Shown: positions 1 to 13,699, counted from the stretch's first letter. The stretch: DNA of 64,000 nt from Hyalella azteca (GCF_000764305.2 NW_025946691.1:43736-107735), one strand, 5' to 3'. The notes: generated from the sequence alone by a model not told the origin. Made by a program: numbers and translations.

Positions 1-533
1 TTGCAGGTGACCGGAATGTACTTCGAGGAACTTCATATGTACTCGCGCCAGATCCATCTGACCTAGCTGTCATAAGATGAGATTCGGAAGCTGCCGGATG
101 AAAATGTGTTGTTCCCCGCCTGACGCGATACACTCCACTTTCAACACCTGAAACGGCATTGGTCCATCCAGCTTCTGGAGGTGAAGTCCACTCTCGGAAA
201 TTTCGTGGGCCTCGAAGTCCTCTTGTAGGCCGCCGAGGAGAAGTAAACCCTCCCTCTTCGCTCTCTTTATCAAGGATAAACTTGCCCTCATCTGACCGAG
301 AAATTTCCGGGAGAGGCGTTTGACGGAAATCCGCATGAACCGAGTATTGGGCGTCCTTTGAAAATTTTCTTCTATGATCCACTCCGTATTGTCTGTATGA
401 GTCGGAATCTAGAGAGGTAGTGCCTGATTTTAGAGTTTTTCCATCGATAGTATCCAGAAGTTCGCCACCAAGAAGTAGTTCCGCAAGCCAAACCCTAAAT
501 TCTTTTACACTCGATATTCTGCACCGCAATAGC
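1..533 (-). CDS. tutl: tutl-like exon 15, cytoplasmic tail (partial, runs off window)
   Basis: The frame is open from about 533 to the window edge. It reads FRVWLAELLLGGELLDTIDG, then SDSYRQYG, then PEISRSDEGKFILD, SPRRPTRGLRGPRN and a serine/threonine-rich stretch ending STYEVPRSTFRSPA. It is hydrophilic with no membrane segment, as expected of the intracellular tail. The entry phase requires one base to complete the lysine codon begun in the exon at 3989-4064. AG at 535-534 meets this, and a second AG about 15 bases further in (near 520) also keeps frame, so the start is ambiguous by five codons. The phase-compatible continuation and the basic, proline-bearing composition support it. Identity of this part with known Turtle tails is my inference. 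Confidence 0.75.
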
Positions 534-3500
534 CTGTTAAGCACATCAAGAAATAGATTAGAAAATTAGTTTTATCAAACACTACAAACACAAATTCAGC
601 AGATAGAGTTCTTTGTTTCACTATTTCACATGAAAAAAATTCCATGACAATAAATTCATTAGAAACATGGATTGCTAAAGAAAGATAGCTTTTCTTATAT
701 TCGTGCAGTAAGAGTGATTAGATTGAAATTAAAAATAATTTCATTACAGAGAAAGTAACAGAAGAACCAGTTGAGGCTTATCAAAAATAGTTGAACGAAG
801 AAATACTTGTTTTTTTACGAAGGCGTGCTTGGGTGGAGCGCGCCAGTGCGCAATCAGTGACACCAACCACAGCAAATTTAATTTAGAAAAATACCCCATA
901 AACAACAAAATCAAGAAAAACGTACGAAAATATATTGAAATAATTTGTAATATGTAAAGTGGTACTTTTCAGGTTTAAACTCGTCATAGGTAAAATTCAG
1001 AGCGGAGATTTTGTTCTATCAGTTTCAATAGGTGAAATCGAAAAACGTCTCGCGGAAATACAGCAAAACAAACTCACAGAGTAGTTCAATATCGCATCAT
1101 GAATACAAAAACTCAAAAGAACTCAATGAATAGAATTAGTTGGAAAATCCTGAGACTGAACGCGAACAAAAGCAAGTCTTTATTATTTACTTCTATGATG
1201 GCTGCTGAGAAGCTACTGAGGTAGACACCACGATTAGATGGAGTGAGTTGCTAGGACGTCACCTGGAGCTTCCTTCTTTCTGGTCGGCGAACTTTGTTTT
1301 TCAATCAGCATGGAAGTATCGTGCGTGTGCGTTTAGTGAAGAAAGATGGCCACACGAGTAATTGTTGCCGATGTCAAATGAAAGAGACAGGACGCGGTGC
1401 CACTCGAACGGGAAGATTCGGAGTGCAGATTTCAGCGTGTGTGGTTTTGGTGGTACAAAGTGTGGGTGCATCGGTGGGAAAGTAATTGGCGGGCAACAGA
1501 TAAGATATGACACAGGACCAATACAGGATAGGATTTAACGGTAAATAGGCACTCCAATACCCAGGATATGGAAGGTAATGAGAATGAAGGAAATAATAGA
1601 GGGATAGGTACGAGGAGGAACGAGAAGGTTGACATTTACATTTTTCAGAAGATAGATGTATAGTTAGATATCACTAGTAGTATAATGAATAATATTGTGA
1701 TTGATCAGAAAGGAGCGTAACCGACGAACGCAGAGGGTGGAGTGCGAAGCATCAGAAAACACGTCGAGGAGAGATAAAAAAAACGGTTAAAATTTTCATC
1801 AACGTAAGAGGTTTTTCATTCATTGCATCAGGTTGTATGAGGTATGGAACAGTGAACATTACAATATATGAAGTAATAGGCTATAATTTGAATGATGTGA
1901 AATCCTGAAGAAGACCCTGAATCAAAAGACATACGAACGTGAAATGAAGCATTCGTGCTATCATGGACCGCCAGAACGCAAATGTGATCAACTCGAACAC
2001 TCATGCCATTGCAGGGTGTTAACTTAGTGAAAGTGTTTTGTTCGTGACTAACGGAAATTTTTCAACAAGAGAAGTAACAGTTCTCCAGATTAACGACTCA
2101 GCTGTCCCTCACCCCCTTCCATTTCAAGTCGCAGTACAAATTTTAGACAAAATCTGGTGTGACATGGAGGAGGTCTTGAGCGGCTCGGCTGCAACGAGGA
2201 CTGCAACATCCAGTCCGGGCCACAAACACTACGCTCTCGGCTGCAGGGCTTGCGTGCCAACCATAAGCTTTATTACTTGTCAATAAATATTCGCAAACCG
2301 TCGAACTGAGACTTTTAAGATTGAATCCATTACAGATCACGTAAATTATGAGCTGTTGGTTTATTTACTCTTAGTTATCATTCAGTGATTTCAGTCGGAG
2401 CCGCTGTAGGAACATCGGTCGACGGGTAGAAATTAAAATCAGAAATTCGTCGTGAGGGTTTGAGGTTTCGTAGGATTTTTCTATTAAGATAGGAGATTAA
2501 CTTTGATTATGTATCGCACTTTCATGATATTGAAACTGAAAAACTGTAAATGTTGAATAGCATCAATAAATGTCAATTGTTTTAATTAAAACTCTCAGTT
2601 TTACCACATAAGTTCAATGAGGTTCAAGAATATTAATGACAAAGCTGAAATTAATTTTAATCGCCGGTATAAACGGTATAAAAAAAGGCTTCACTTTTAA
2701 TACAATTCTTACTCAACCAGATGCAATACATTTCTGACCTGAAGGAAATGTGAAAAATTAAGGCTTTAAAATTCAGAAACGTCCATTTTTTACCTTCGTT
2801 CAATTTTTCTACGTCTTTTGGGGGTAATTTATGTATAAAAGTGCATGATTTAGCAGTGCATTTTTTACAAAGATGTTTTATTTAACAGGCGATTATGACT
2901 TCGTATAAACAGGCTAGTTTTGGCGGTCGAACTGAAATGTGAACTTTGCTTATGGCCAATTTAGAAATGTTTGAAAAAGTTACTTTTTTATATTATTGCT
3001 ATCAAAAAGGGACCACAGTAATTCTCAGAAATCCCAAAAATTATGAATTTCTCGCGTACCGCATAGTTTAATTATTATTATTGAAATGAGGCCGTTAGTT
3101 ACAGCGCAATATTAGAGTCAGTAAAGCGGGCGCCGCTAAGGTTGACCGAGGCTTGCATCGATCAAGATTAAGAAAATAGCGATGTCAATATTTATTAGCC
3201 TTAAATAATATTAGAATATTCATTATTTGTTGGCCGTAGAAAATATTATTTATTGGCTAATTTTTCATGCGTGGTGAAGGATGGCAGTGAAATACATCAG
3301 TGATCATAAAAGAACCCTACTACAACCTTATGCAACTCATGTTAGCGATTGACATGTTAGTAATCAAAAATACAGTACATGTTTTTCAACAATTGACATG
3401 TTAGCTACTCTCCTACACATGAAAAATGTTTATGGATAGAGCATTCATCCTCAGAAACAGAGCTGGGCAATATTTGTAAAAATTAAACTTATAACAGGCT

Positions 3501-3988
3501 TAAAAACTTTCCCTAATTCATAAACTGAACTTTAGCAACAAAAATGAAGCTTCAGCGCGTCTCCAATTTTTTTCCAAGAGTTCCATTCTTTTGAAGTAAT
3601 CTTCATCCCGAGTTATTTTAAGTAAGTAACCAAAACGAATTGTCATTTCGTCATGTCTACAGCATTGTACGTTTATTCTGGAAAATTTATGCAAAATAAC
3701 GTTATTAAAATGGCACAAACGAGTCTATTCTGAATATCGAACATTTTCATGAGCATTTCCATTTATTTACTTCTCACAACAAAACTCGATTAACTTATTC
3801 ATTGCCCAGCTCTGTCAAAAACTTCTTTATATCAGTGGTTTCACCGGCAGTATAAAAACTTCAACATAGTACGTTTACTATATTATAACACCTGCATTAC
3901 CTTAACTTACGTTATTATACTTGTATTTTTATAGCAAGTATCATTGCAATACAAATCTTTTACAGCTAACCAGCGAGATGAGACTTAC
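534..3988 (-). other. Intron, tail exons 14-15
   Basis: About 3.5 kb, AT-rich. I see no exon I can support. A GC-richer patch at about 2100-2270 has an open frame on the minus strand but no convincing splice sites. No tandem array of note. Confidence 0.6.
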
Positions 3989-4064
3989 TTTTTAAGAGGG
4001 ACTGCGCTTCCTCTGTAGCCTCCGTTTCTCGTCTCGGACACACGGCAAGCCACCATGTTGTAGG
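3989..4064 (-). CDS. tutl: tutl-like exon 14, juxtamembrane cytoplasmic segment
   Basis: This 76-base exon follows a good acceptor (CTATGACACAG) and ends at a strong donor (AAAAA|GTAAGTC). With one base from the previous exon it encodes AYNMVACRVSETRNGGYRGS then AVPLKK. The AYNMVACR motif directly after the basic RKQEK-type stretch is a hallmark I know from Turtle proteins. Entry phase 1 matches the donor of the membrane exon at 7181, and exit phase 2 matches the tail exon. Together with the helix exon it fixes the orientation of the receptor, with this part inside the cell. Confidence 0.9.
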
Positions 4065-7000
4065 CTGTGTCATAGAAAATGTGCGATTGCAATTCTAATG
4101 GAACTCGCAGCGTGATACACACCAAAAGGGAGGAAATAATAGCACAATGATACAACCAAAAATGTCGTTTCGAAAGCAGGAATGGGAGAGATTTAGCAAA
4201 CAGAATCAAGTCAAAATTAGAAAACGGATTCGAGTCGGAAATCGTTTTGAGGATAGAATTTTGCAGTTAGCAGACAGTTAGTATTATTAATTGAGACAGT
4301 TAGTATAGATAATTGAGGTAGTTAATATATTGATTGAAATCATTATAGAGATTTTTAATTTGCTCAGCGGCGGTTGAAGACATGAAGGTGTCAACAATTA
4401 AAGTCAACAGTGAAATGAACGAAAAAGATTGAGTTTTTGAAGAATTTACGAACGAACCTCAGGTTAGTTTTAGCCAATTGTGTTAACGGAAAGAATGTGT
4501 GCAAACCATTACTCATTTGAATTAGCATGCAGGGAAACGAAATAAAGAGAAAAATCAGTTGTGATTTTAAGATTTGAACCAGTATCAATTGAAGGTTTAT
4601 GCGTGACGGTGTACAGTGACGATACAAATAACAAAGAATATACCATGTTCATAGAAAAATTTGTGGAGAATTTTTGTAAATTGTTACAGAAATTAGATCA
4701 AAAGAATCATATAATGATCAGATGAAAGCAAGGACGGATGTGAACAGGTGGTTTTTCGGGTCAGAATACGAGAACAATACAAATAATTCACAAGAATATT
4801 TCAGCACATCGATAGATACATTGCATAAGCGTACAACAGTGATTAAAAAGATGAATCAGTTATTTTATGCCAACAATCGACATATTCGATAGATTGGAAA
4901 TTTATTATAATAAAGATTTATTTATGAAAAATAAAAGACATAAGCATGAGCGAGGGCATCAGTTTCACATCGTCGGGTTCATACAAGTTAGTAAAGAAAA
5001 ATGTTTTCTTGAACATTTTCCAGTTAAGTAGTTTTGATAGGCAACGCGAAGAAAAATGTATTCAAAACGAGAACGGTAGAAAATAAAATAAGAAAGAAAA
5101 ATGTTATAACCAGGACAATAACATTATTTTAAAAAAATGAATCAAGCAAAAACATCGCGGCGAGCAATTGATATCAATGAAGGTATAAACACCATCGGAG
5201 TGAGCAAATATACGTGGAAAATACAAGCGAGTGTTACAGAGGGTGCATTACGAGAAATTTTGAGATAAAAAATTTGAGTCATCCGAAAAAAAAAAAACAA
5301 AAAAATACCAGTGTGATTGGTCATAAATGGTTGGCTCAGCAAAAACGTACGAGAAGAAATGTATAAAGTACGAGTAGTAGAACCACAGCCGAATTATGCA
5401 GCATCAGGGCACAAAAATTGGCACATGCAACATAACATTTGAAATTAAATTGTGTACAAATTAAGTGAATAAAATAATAAAATAAGAATGACAGAATAAA
5501 ACCGACGAGGATAAAAGGTGATGAAGTGCAAGACGATGAAGATAAGAGGACATTTGTAAATGGTGATAGTGATATTCGCGCAATGTCCAGGAGTTTAGTG
5601 GAAGTCAAATGGGAACGAACGACAGATATACATTGTATTTAAAACAGAGGCATAATGGATGGAGCGTATTAGAAAAAAAAAACAGATTGAAAGCCAGGTA
5701 TAAAATAAAGAAGCAAAGTGTATGTGACGTATAAAACAGAAAAGCATAGCAGTAGTCCCGTATAATAAAGGGAGTATGATGGATGTGACGTGTAAAACGA
5801 AGAGCATGAGGAATGCCCATAGAAAACAGAAGAACAATTAGGATTTCGGGTATGAAAAAGAAAATTAATTAAATAATAATAAAAATTGACAACGATTAAT
5901 TGATGGAAGCCAGAACAGAAATTAGCGTAGCGTGTTGTTGAGAAAATTAATTAAATAGTAACAAAAATTGACAACGATTGATTGACGAAAGCCAGAACAG
6001 GAATTAGCGACGCGTGTTGTTGAGAAAATTCATTAAATAGTAACAAAAATTGACAACGAATAATTAATAGTAGCCAGAACAGAAATTAGCGACGTGTGTT
6101 GTTGAGAGGAGCGTATGAGTTCAGGCACCAACGTCATCCATAACGAAACGCAGCGTGTCGGCGGCAAGCGAAAAAAAGAACCGAAAAATAAAGTAAGACC
6201 ATCACCAATGAAGAGCTGGAAGAGCTTATCTATTATTGACGATCATAAATTATAATTAGAAGAAATATCGTCAAGATTTCTAATAGCAAGATAATTTTTT
6301 ATATATTATTTCAAGTTTCGTATCGGACTGATAGCAATCGAGGAACTTATTATAGGTTATAATTTATTATCAAAAGTCTAGTGCAATTGATTTCGAGTAG
6401 ATAAATCAACGACTCAATTGAAAGACATCATAGAATAACAACAGCTGAATGTAATAGAATCCAGTAGCTAGAGTTTCCTGACATTTGCATATAAGCTAAA
6501 GCAAAGTAAAGCCAAAGAATTATCATTAACAAATAATAAATAAATGTAGTTAATTTCAATTTTTAATGAACAAAATTATACTAAGAATCCCGGGTTTTGC
6601 ATTCATATCAGTCGCGAGGCTATAAATTTCATCATTTGATGCCTTCGTTTAATTTAAAAACTGCGTAAATTATCTACAAAAAATGCAGGTAAAATCAGAT
6701 TTCGTGCAGTAAAATAAATTTTGATAAGTTTCTGTTATTTTGAACTCGAAACTTTGTGGCTTTTACGTCTTTTTTATTCACTTAATTCTAATTTGAAATC
6801 GAAAAGCCAAAATTTCTGTTATTTTGAACTCGAAACTTTGTAGCTTTTTGATTTCAAATTAGAACAAAATGACGTACTTTCATTCAGTAGTGACTTTTTT
6901 TATTGTATTTATCTGAACTTCAGAAATAGACTTTTAAACTACATTTGAATGTTCATTAATCAGAAATATGAAGCCATTGCTCAAAAAATGTCGAGACTTG

Positions 7001-7180
7001 TGTGCCAAAACAAGAGAATTAATAATATCAAAAAATATCTTCTAAGATAACACATTCAATCAACGAGCTGATTTAAGTTTTAAACTATTGAGAATAGATC
7101 TGAAAAATAAGTTTTGAATGCAAATAAGAAACATAGAAACTCGATGCAGAATATTCATAACTACATTACTAGCTTCTTAC
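4065..7180 (-). other. Intron 13-14
   Basis: About 3.1 kb of AT-rich intron. It holds a run of three 82-bp tandem units at 5860-6107 (listed separately), short AT repeats near 4265-4340, and a small inverted repeat at about 6728-6870. In that inverted repeat the phrase TTTTGAACTCGAAACTTTGT occurs twice around a mirrored CTAATTTGAAATC. No coding exon seen. Confidence 0.6.
5860..6107. repeat. 82-bp tandem repeat, 3 copies
   Basis: The phrase AAAAATTGACAACGA recurs at 5881, 5963 and 6045, with flanking GCCAGAACAG and GTGTTGTTGAGA shared in each unit. The copies differ by scattered substitutions. It is intronic. Confidence 0.85.
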
Positions 7181-7292
7181 CTTTTTCCTGCTTTTTTCTC
7201 TTTCTTTTGTTGCAAATCTTAACGGTGAAGACCGACAAGATAATCGCAACAATGCAGAGCAACATTCCTCCGACAACAGCAGCAGTCACGGC
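7181..7292 (-). CDS. tutl: tutl-like exon 13, transmembrane helix
   Basis: This 112-base exon has acceptor ACTTTAG and donor AAAAG|GTAAGAAG. It encodes AVTAAVVGGMLLCIVAIILS followed by VFTVKICNKRKRKKQEK. That is about 23 uncharged residues followed by a dense basic stop-transfer patch, a type I membrane helix with the cytoplasmic side downstream. It enters in phase 0 from the FN3-2 exon at 7701 and leaves in phase 1. The KICNKRKR sequence is Turtle-like. It anchors the adhesion ectodomain in the plasma membrane. Confidence 0.92.
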
Positions 7293-7700
7293 CTAAAGTT
7301 CAACAATTCGCCTTTATTAAAATACATGTCCTTAAAGTCACTCTTCAACAGTTAATTAAATTACTGTTTTGAAATTTGCATTTACAGAGACGTAGGAGAA
7401 AGATGTTACATGGCAAAATCAGTACAGAATCAAGTATCATTCAAAACAACGGATATAAAAACAAACTAAAAACTGTAATATTTATTTTCTTTTTTATTTG
7501 TCATTTGAAGAAAATTAGTATTTGTTTCTTGTTATTTCCAATTGTTGATGAAAAAAACTGGTGCAGAATTGCAACTCATCAGTGACCAAGTTCGGTCGTG
7601 AAAGTTATAAACTTTGCCTCGTTAAGGAATATTTTAATTTCATGCACGATTTCTTGGGAATGGAAGACACAATAAAATACCATATATGGAAAATACAGAC

Positions 7701-7816
7701 CTTTTTCTTATCCAGTTCTTCGAGAGTGACGGAAACTTCTTCCGACACTTGGAAGCTCGTCAAAGTCTTGGCAAAAACCTTGAACCGATGCGTCTTTCCA
7801 GGAGTGAGTTTGTCAA
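7701..7816 (-). CDS. tutl: tutl-like exon 12, second half of FN3-2
   Basis: This 116-base exon has acceptor TCGTTTACAG and donor AAAAAG|GTCTGT, entering in phase 1 and leaving in phase 0. It encodes VDKLTPGKTHRFKVFAKTLT then SFQVSEEVSVTLEELDKKK. The LTPGKTHRFKVFAKT segment is the canonical FN3 E-F strand pattern (L-x-P-x-T-x-Y/F-x-F-x-V). It completes the FN3 domain begun at 8551-8733 and leads directly into the membrane exon. The linker to the helix is very short. Confidence 0.9.
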
Positions 7817-8550
7817 CTGTAAACGACACAAAAATACTCAGATTTGCTGAAAAAATAATTATCGAAAAATGACTGAGAATTGATACTTTTTTCCATATAT
7901 CATTATAAAAACACAGAATATTTAAAGAATTATAAAAAAAAAATATTTGTAATATGGTTTTAATACTTGTTCCTACAAAAGAACCCGAGAATTTCGTTCA
8001 TTGGCGCCCGCGATAAAAATTGTTAGCGACTTCAAATCAATTATTCCATTAACGACTCGAAACAACTATAGAGGAATTTTGTATTGTTGAATCGATTCGG
8101 AATCATTTGTCCCGATCTATCAAATCCATTTTGAAACCACACATATATTTTCATATCATACTTCAGAACACGATTGATTCTATTCACTTCAGTAAAGTTA
8201 AAATATTCCTAAATGTGTCCTTTTTTTATTGCAGAATTGAAGTGCACGGAGCTCGAGCGCACGCACTAATTTCAAAGTCACGATTGTGACTCGAGAAGCT
8301 TGTGACTTAGAACGTGATCGTCTTATTATTATTATTCCACGAAGAGATTGTCGTGGCGTCTCGTTCAGATCGAACTTCGAGGGCACGTTACAAGCGGCTA
8401 AAAAAGACACGAGAGGATAAAATCAGATGACATCTATGCTAAAACAGAGGACATATGCCAAGACTGATGACGTCTATGCTAGAACAAACAACACCTATGC
8501 TAAACCAGTATGGAAACCAGTCGTACCGTGATAGTTGTAACCAGTCGTAC
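7817..8550 (-). other. Intron 11-12
   Basis: 734 bases. The donor-side 120 bases contain imperfect repeats: GATGACATCTATGCTA-like phrases at about 8430-8500 and a 24-bp copy of the exon 11 donor at 8516-8540. The rest is unremarkable AT-rich intron. Confidence 0.6.
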
Positions 8551-8557
8551 CGTGATA
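8516..8557 (-). repeat. 24-bp duplication of exon 11 splice donor
   Basis: CCAGTCGTACCGTGATA occurs twice, 24 bases apart, covering the exon end TATCACG and donor GTACGACTGG. Because 24 is three times eight, using the distal donor would add eight codons (GTTGYNYH plus the split codon) in frame. Confidence 0.85.
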
Positions 8558-8733
8558 AGAGGTTACGTTGACGATCTCCCGCTTGTTGAGTTTCTTCCAA
8601 TTGCTGTCCCCTGTCTTGTGCTCGATGTCATAAGAGGTTATCGGCACAGAGCCTAGAGGAGGAAGCCACGAGATGGTGTAGCCTCCGCCATTAGGAGTGA
8701 TGGTCACGTTGCGAGGTGGTGGAGGCTGTGGGC
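8551..8733 (-). CDS. tutl: tutl-like exon 11, first half of FN3-2
   Basis: This 183-base exon starts after TTTCTCGGTCAG in phase 1 and ends at CACG|GTACGA in phase 1. It encodes PQPPPPRNVTITPNGGGYTI, SWLPPLGSVPITSYDIEHKT and GDSNWKKLNKREIVNVTSYH. Features are the proline-rich lead-in, the FN3 B-strand tryptophan in ISWLPP, the C-strand Y-x-I-E and the conserved tryptophan in NWKKL. NVT motifs are potential N-glycosylation sites. The phase-1 start fits both the linker exon at 15144-15278 and the FN3-1 exon, so that linker exon can be included or skipped without losing frame. Confidence 0.92.
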
Positions 8734-10261
8734 CTGACCGAGAAAAATATAATCATAGCAAATCTCATGGGATTTATTAATAATAAATCTTATGGGATTA
8801 GCGAGCATAAAGTAATATGAACATCGCACTGAAAAAATTATAAATTAGGTTCGCGATGCAAATTGAAAGCCTTAGTAGTAATTTATTAATATTGAATTGA
8901 AGATATTCTATATTCATCAGTTCAATTTAGCTGTTTATTAATTACTATTCATTTTAATTATTTAATTACTATTTAATTGAAGATATTCTATACGCATCAG
9001 TTCAGTTATGTTCTTTATTTCAGATGTTATTATTCTAATTTTGATTAACTTTGTATAACTTTGAGGTACATAAAAGTTATGGATTTTCTAAAATTGCTTC
9101 AAAAGATGATTATTGAAAGTTAGACTCTATCATAATCGGAATCAGAGCTACATCGGTTGCCAAAACGAAAAAAAATACGAATACGAAAAAAAATACGATT
9201 TATAAAAGAAATAACATGTACATTTAGGTTCAGTTTTGGAAAACTTCTAGCACTTCAGACGTCGCTACCCATGACACGTCGAATCAATTCTTGGAAGAAG
9301 AGTATTTTCCTAAATAAATATTTTATTCAAAATACTAGAAGTCAGATTTGACTGTATATATTTGTAGCATCGCGACTCTCTCGGTCGTTCATATATTATG
9401 TATCTAAATTATAAGAACTACAAAAGTAGAATCATAATTAAAGAGCCTATATTTTATTAATATTTTTAATATTTTAATATTTTTATTAGCGAGGAAATTT
9501 AATCATCAATCATCGTATAGAATTTGCAATCGTTGGCATGAGGGAAGGTTCAAAAAAATTTTAAATTTAAGTGTGGTGGAGTAAATTGTGCAAAGACTTA
9601 ATAATGAAATTCCAGGAGATATGATTTGGGATGAGAAATTTTTGTACACTGGTAAATATTGACTAATTACAATAGTTTAGCAGACATTTATAAATTAATG
9701 ATCAAGTTAAGAACATCAATAAGAGTTCAAATAGGGAGAACAAGTGTTTAATTCAGTTCTATACATAACCAATGCGATGGAATTTGGATAAAATGGGGTC
9801 TGGATTGAAAACTAAACGGCAAAAATACAAGGGACATCGATCGAAGTATAGTTCTTGATTAGAGAGAATTTTTACTCATAATCTAAATATTTATAAAATA
9901 AAATAAAATGCGCTCTCATCTACTTCCACCAGCTGAGTGAGGAATGGGTCACAAATGAATGGATTTCATTATTTAGAAAAAGTAATTTAATAAGATAAGT
10001 AGAGATACTTATTCTATTTTTAGACAGGATTAGATGCCAATCATTGCATGTTAATTACATCAGGGTTCTAGAGGCCTTCGACAAGTTTTTTTTTCGAAAA
10101 TTTTTCGACAGTCTGTGTTTATTGTCTGAACGCAAATTATGTTCATCGTTTGTTAACTGTTTATTATTGAGTTACGCAGCTTAGCTAACGTGAAATTGTT
10201 GCACGAGTCTTGGAATGTAGGAGAGTTGAAATGAGAGAGTCGAATTTGCATCGTACTGAGT

Positions 10262-10344
10262 GAACGAAAATGACTTCTGCAATTAAAATGACTTCTGCAA
10301 TGAAAATGACTTCTGCAATGAAAATGACTTCTGCAATGAATTGC
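10262..10344. repeat. 18-bp tandem repeat, about 4 copies
   Basis: AAAATGACTTCTGCAATG recurs with TGACTTCTGC at 10271, 10289, 10307 and 10325. Intronic. Confidence 0.9.
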
Positions 10345-13146
10345 GAGACTTTCACGTATCATTCGATAGACGAGAAATTTGCTCAAAATACTAGAATACG
10401 GATTATAATTAGTTAGCAGTGAATTTTAAAGGACATTTGGAATTTAAAACTACCGTCACAGAACGCAAATTTTTAAGCGCTAGATATTCTAAAAAAAATC
10501 GGACGTCTAGAAAGTAGTTATTCAACTTGTGCCTATAACAAACTGTTTCTAATGCTGAAACGGTAACATTTATAAATCCTGACACTGCTAACAATGTAGC
10601 AATTGGAGCATGACCATACCTGATTCACCTGTAAGTTATATACAGGTATGTGTGATGTTAGGATGAACAATGTTTGACCGCACAACACAGAAGTGGTAAA
10701 CAAAACAAGGGACCAAAGTAGCAGAGAGGGAACAAAATTTAGAAAATACGAAAAAAGAGGCAATAAAATGAACAAATAAATAATAGAATAAATAGATCCC
10801 CAGCGAATCAGAACGAATTAGAATAAATTTGAGAGTAGAGAATTAACGGAAGCGCGTAACATCAAATGAAGGAAACAAAGAAATAGTGTAATTCAACAGA
10901 ATTTTTTTTTACGATGGTATCAGGACCGAAACATATAAATGAGATACGATGTAATATTTGATACCCATTTCATATCGAACGATGGAAATTTTAATTTTGA
11001 AATTAAAACTTTCAGAAAGTTTCGTGTTACAAGTGAAACATGAGTTTGGAAGTAATTTTAATGAAACAATGAGGAAACTTTCACAAAATTAGATCCATAG
11101 GAAGAGAGGTTCGAAAAGGAAGTGAATTGAAAAGAGTAGCAAAGAGATGGATTGAAAATAGAAGAAAACAAATGGATTGGAGAAAGGAGCGAGGAAATGG
11201 ATTGGAGTGAGGAGCGAGGAAATGGATTAGAAAGGGGAGCAAGGACATGGATTGAAAATAAAAGCAAGGAAATGAATTGTGAACAGAATTAGGAATAGAT
11301 AAAGATAATAAAGAAAATGAGACAACAAGAGAAGAAAAGGAAGAAGATAAGGAGAAGCGATGGCGTAAAGTGTCGGCAGTTGTGGCACACGGCAGCGGAT
11401 GAGAGAGAAGAGCAAGTTGAACATTAGAACAGCGAGCGGAGATTGGCTAGAACAATAACTGTTATTTGAGATTGTAAAATGAGGAAAATATAATAGTATA
11501 CAATGGCCGTAATAAACACAGCGTGTCAGCACATAGTTTTAACTGAACACGCTTTCACTGAAACTGTATGCTGGCTGTATGTGTATTTTATGTGGAATAA
11601 CAAATAACAGTTTGGATGTTATAGATATTTTGAACCATACTGAAAAGTGTACCTGCAGTAGCTAAGCAATGCCTGCATTAAATTGCGTCGTGAACGGTAA
11701 ACTTTGCACGTGAAAATTTCAGAACCAATTACTATTTTCATACAGCTGTTTGCGATATCTCTACGACTACTCGACTAACTCGGTATGAATAAATTCTTTA
11801 GTTTACTCCAGGTTACTAGCAGAAAAATTAATCCACAGAGTATAGGGATTAACCTCGTATTATGTAAGTCTTTGATGTAAAATAGTTTCATTATTTGTAT
11901 TTTGGCCGCTGTATTGAAATGTGTTGATAACAGCATTGAAATTTTTTGGGATTCAAGAAGTCACCAGATTTTATACTTTGAAAATTGTACTAAGTTCGAG
12001 TTGGTCAAAATGTTTTTTACTTACTGCTGTAATTAATGTCTAATCGCATTCGTCCTATCTGTTAACTATTTACTAATTTCATAAACGGCAACAAATTATA
12101 TTGACATGCATGTTCCTCTTTCTTGAAAATTTCATTAAATAAATCCACAACGAAGAAAAACAGCTGGATCATACATGAATTTGTATACTCGTATGGTGAG
12201 TAGAATAACTTGAAATTCTCTGGTTCGTGTTTTCAAACCGTATAATTTTATGCAATGAAACACAAACTACCTCAGCTACGATTAATTCAGAGATGCATAT
12301 GAGAAGAAGATCATAGCATGACAGCTACATTTTCAAAACGACTTTGTATGTAAAAATATTCACCTTCATATATTACGTCTTCATCAATATAAATTATTTA
12401 TTACAGAAAATAACTGAATTTATACAATTTCGAGTTTGCATATTTAATATGAGAATTCAGCGACAATAATTAATTACCGAGTGAATACTGTATATTTATT
12501 TAAAAATAGCAACATATTTTGGCATCTATTCGCAAATAAAATTTTATGTATTGTTATAAAGAAGTGCAGGCGAGCGGTTAATCATCGGCACAAAAAAAAT
12601 CATTCTGATAAAAATCATGTTTTAATCTAAACTTAAATAAAACAACTGTACTGTTTCTTTCAAACAAGAGTTCAATATTAAAAAATATAATAAGGTATGA
12701 ATGATTCTCCAATTGGGGTAAACAGAACTCTTTGGTTTCATTAAGATTTCCGAAACAAAATATTTCAATTGAGTTGATTATAACATCGAAGTTATCACAC
12801 AGTGGATTCATGTCCAGCACGAAACATTAAGGAATGGAGCACAGATTTTCATATGTTAAATTACAAAATGATTCCAATGTAAAGAAATAAAAAAATTGTA
12901 AAACTTTTTATGCTTGGAACTCATCACTATTCAAACAATGCAGAAGAAGCTAATTTCTACTCAATTAAGAACAATAGAAAAGGTGCAACTACAATTTTAG
13001 TCACTTATCACTAACAAAAAAGTAATGTAAGGACAATTGATGGAAATAACATACTTACTACAAGAATAATGCTAAGGAGCGTTGGGATAAAAAAAAAATT
13101 CCCTGCAAAAACGTTAATGACAAAGCCAAGCCATAATACCAAAAAT

Positions 13147-13283
13147 ATAACTCAGTACTCACTGCAGTGAGTGACAGAGAGCGCATTTTCTCGTCGACGA
13201 AAACTTGAGGTCACGGACGGACGGACGGACATGGCGAGCACAATAGTGTATTTCTTCCATAAATGAGAAAATGCGCTAAAAAT
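13147..13283 (+). mobile_element. MITE-like element, family A copy 1
   Basis: One of three dispersed copies in this window, all in the same orientation (others at 52816 and 57315). Each starts ATAACKCRGTACTCACTGCA, contains a GGACGGAC microsatellite, and has internal inverted repeats GAGCGCATTTTCTC and GAGAAAATGCGC about 100 bases apart. It carries no coding capacity. Its short size and fold-back termini suggest a non-autonomous DNA element, but I see no clear target-site duplication. Confidence 0.7.
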
Positions 13284-13699
13284 GAGGCAAATGATTACGC
13301 TAAAGACGAGAATTGAAGGAAACTCTAATGATAAATATAAAATGAAATGAGAACTGTTCATTAACAACCCGTTCGCTCAGTAGGATTGTCATGAATATAA
13401 ACAAATATTTCATCGAAACAAAATAAACAATTATGAAAATACTAAAAAACTCGAAACTTGATTACGTGCAATTAGTATTACTCATTCAAAGGGTTAAGCA
13501 GAATAAACCACCACCGCACCGATGTCGGCATCCTTTTTATTTTCTTCGAAACTTCGTGCAATTCCGAAATTTGGACGAAATTAAAATTGGATCAATACAA
13601 ATTCTGAAAATTTCCTACTCGGATTAGAAAATTGAATTGAATGAATGGAAATATATTTTTATTAACAGGAAATAGTTGGGTAGTTACAATGACCATTTC

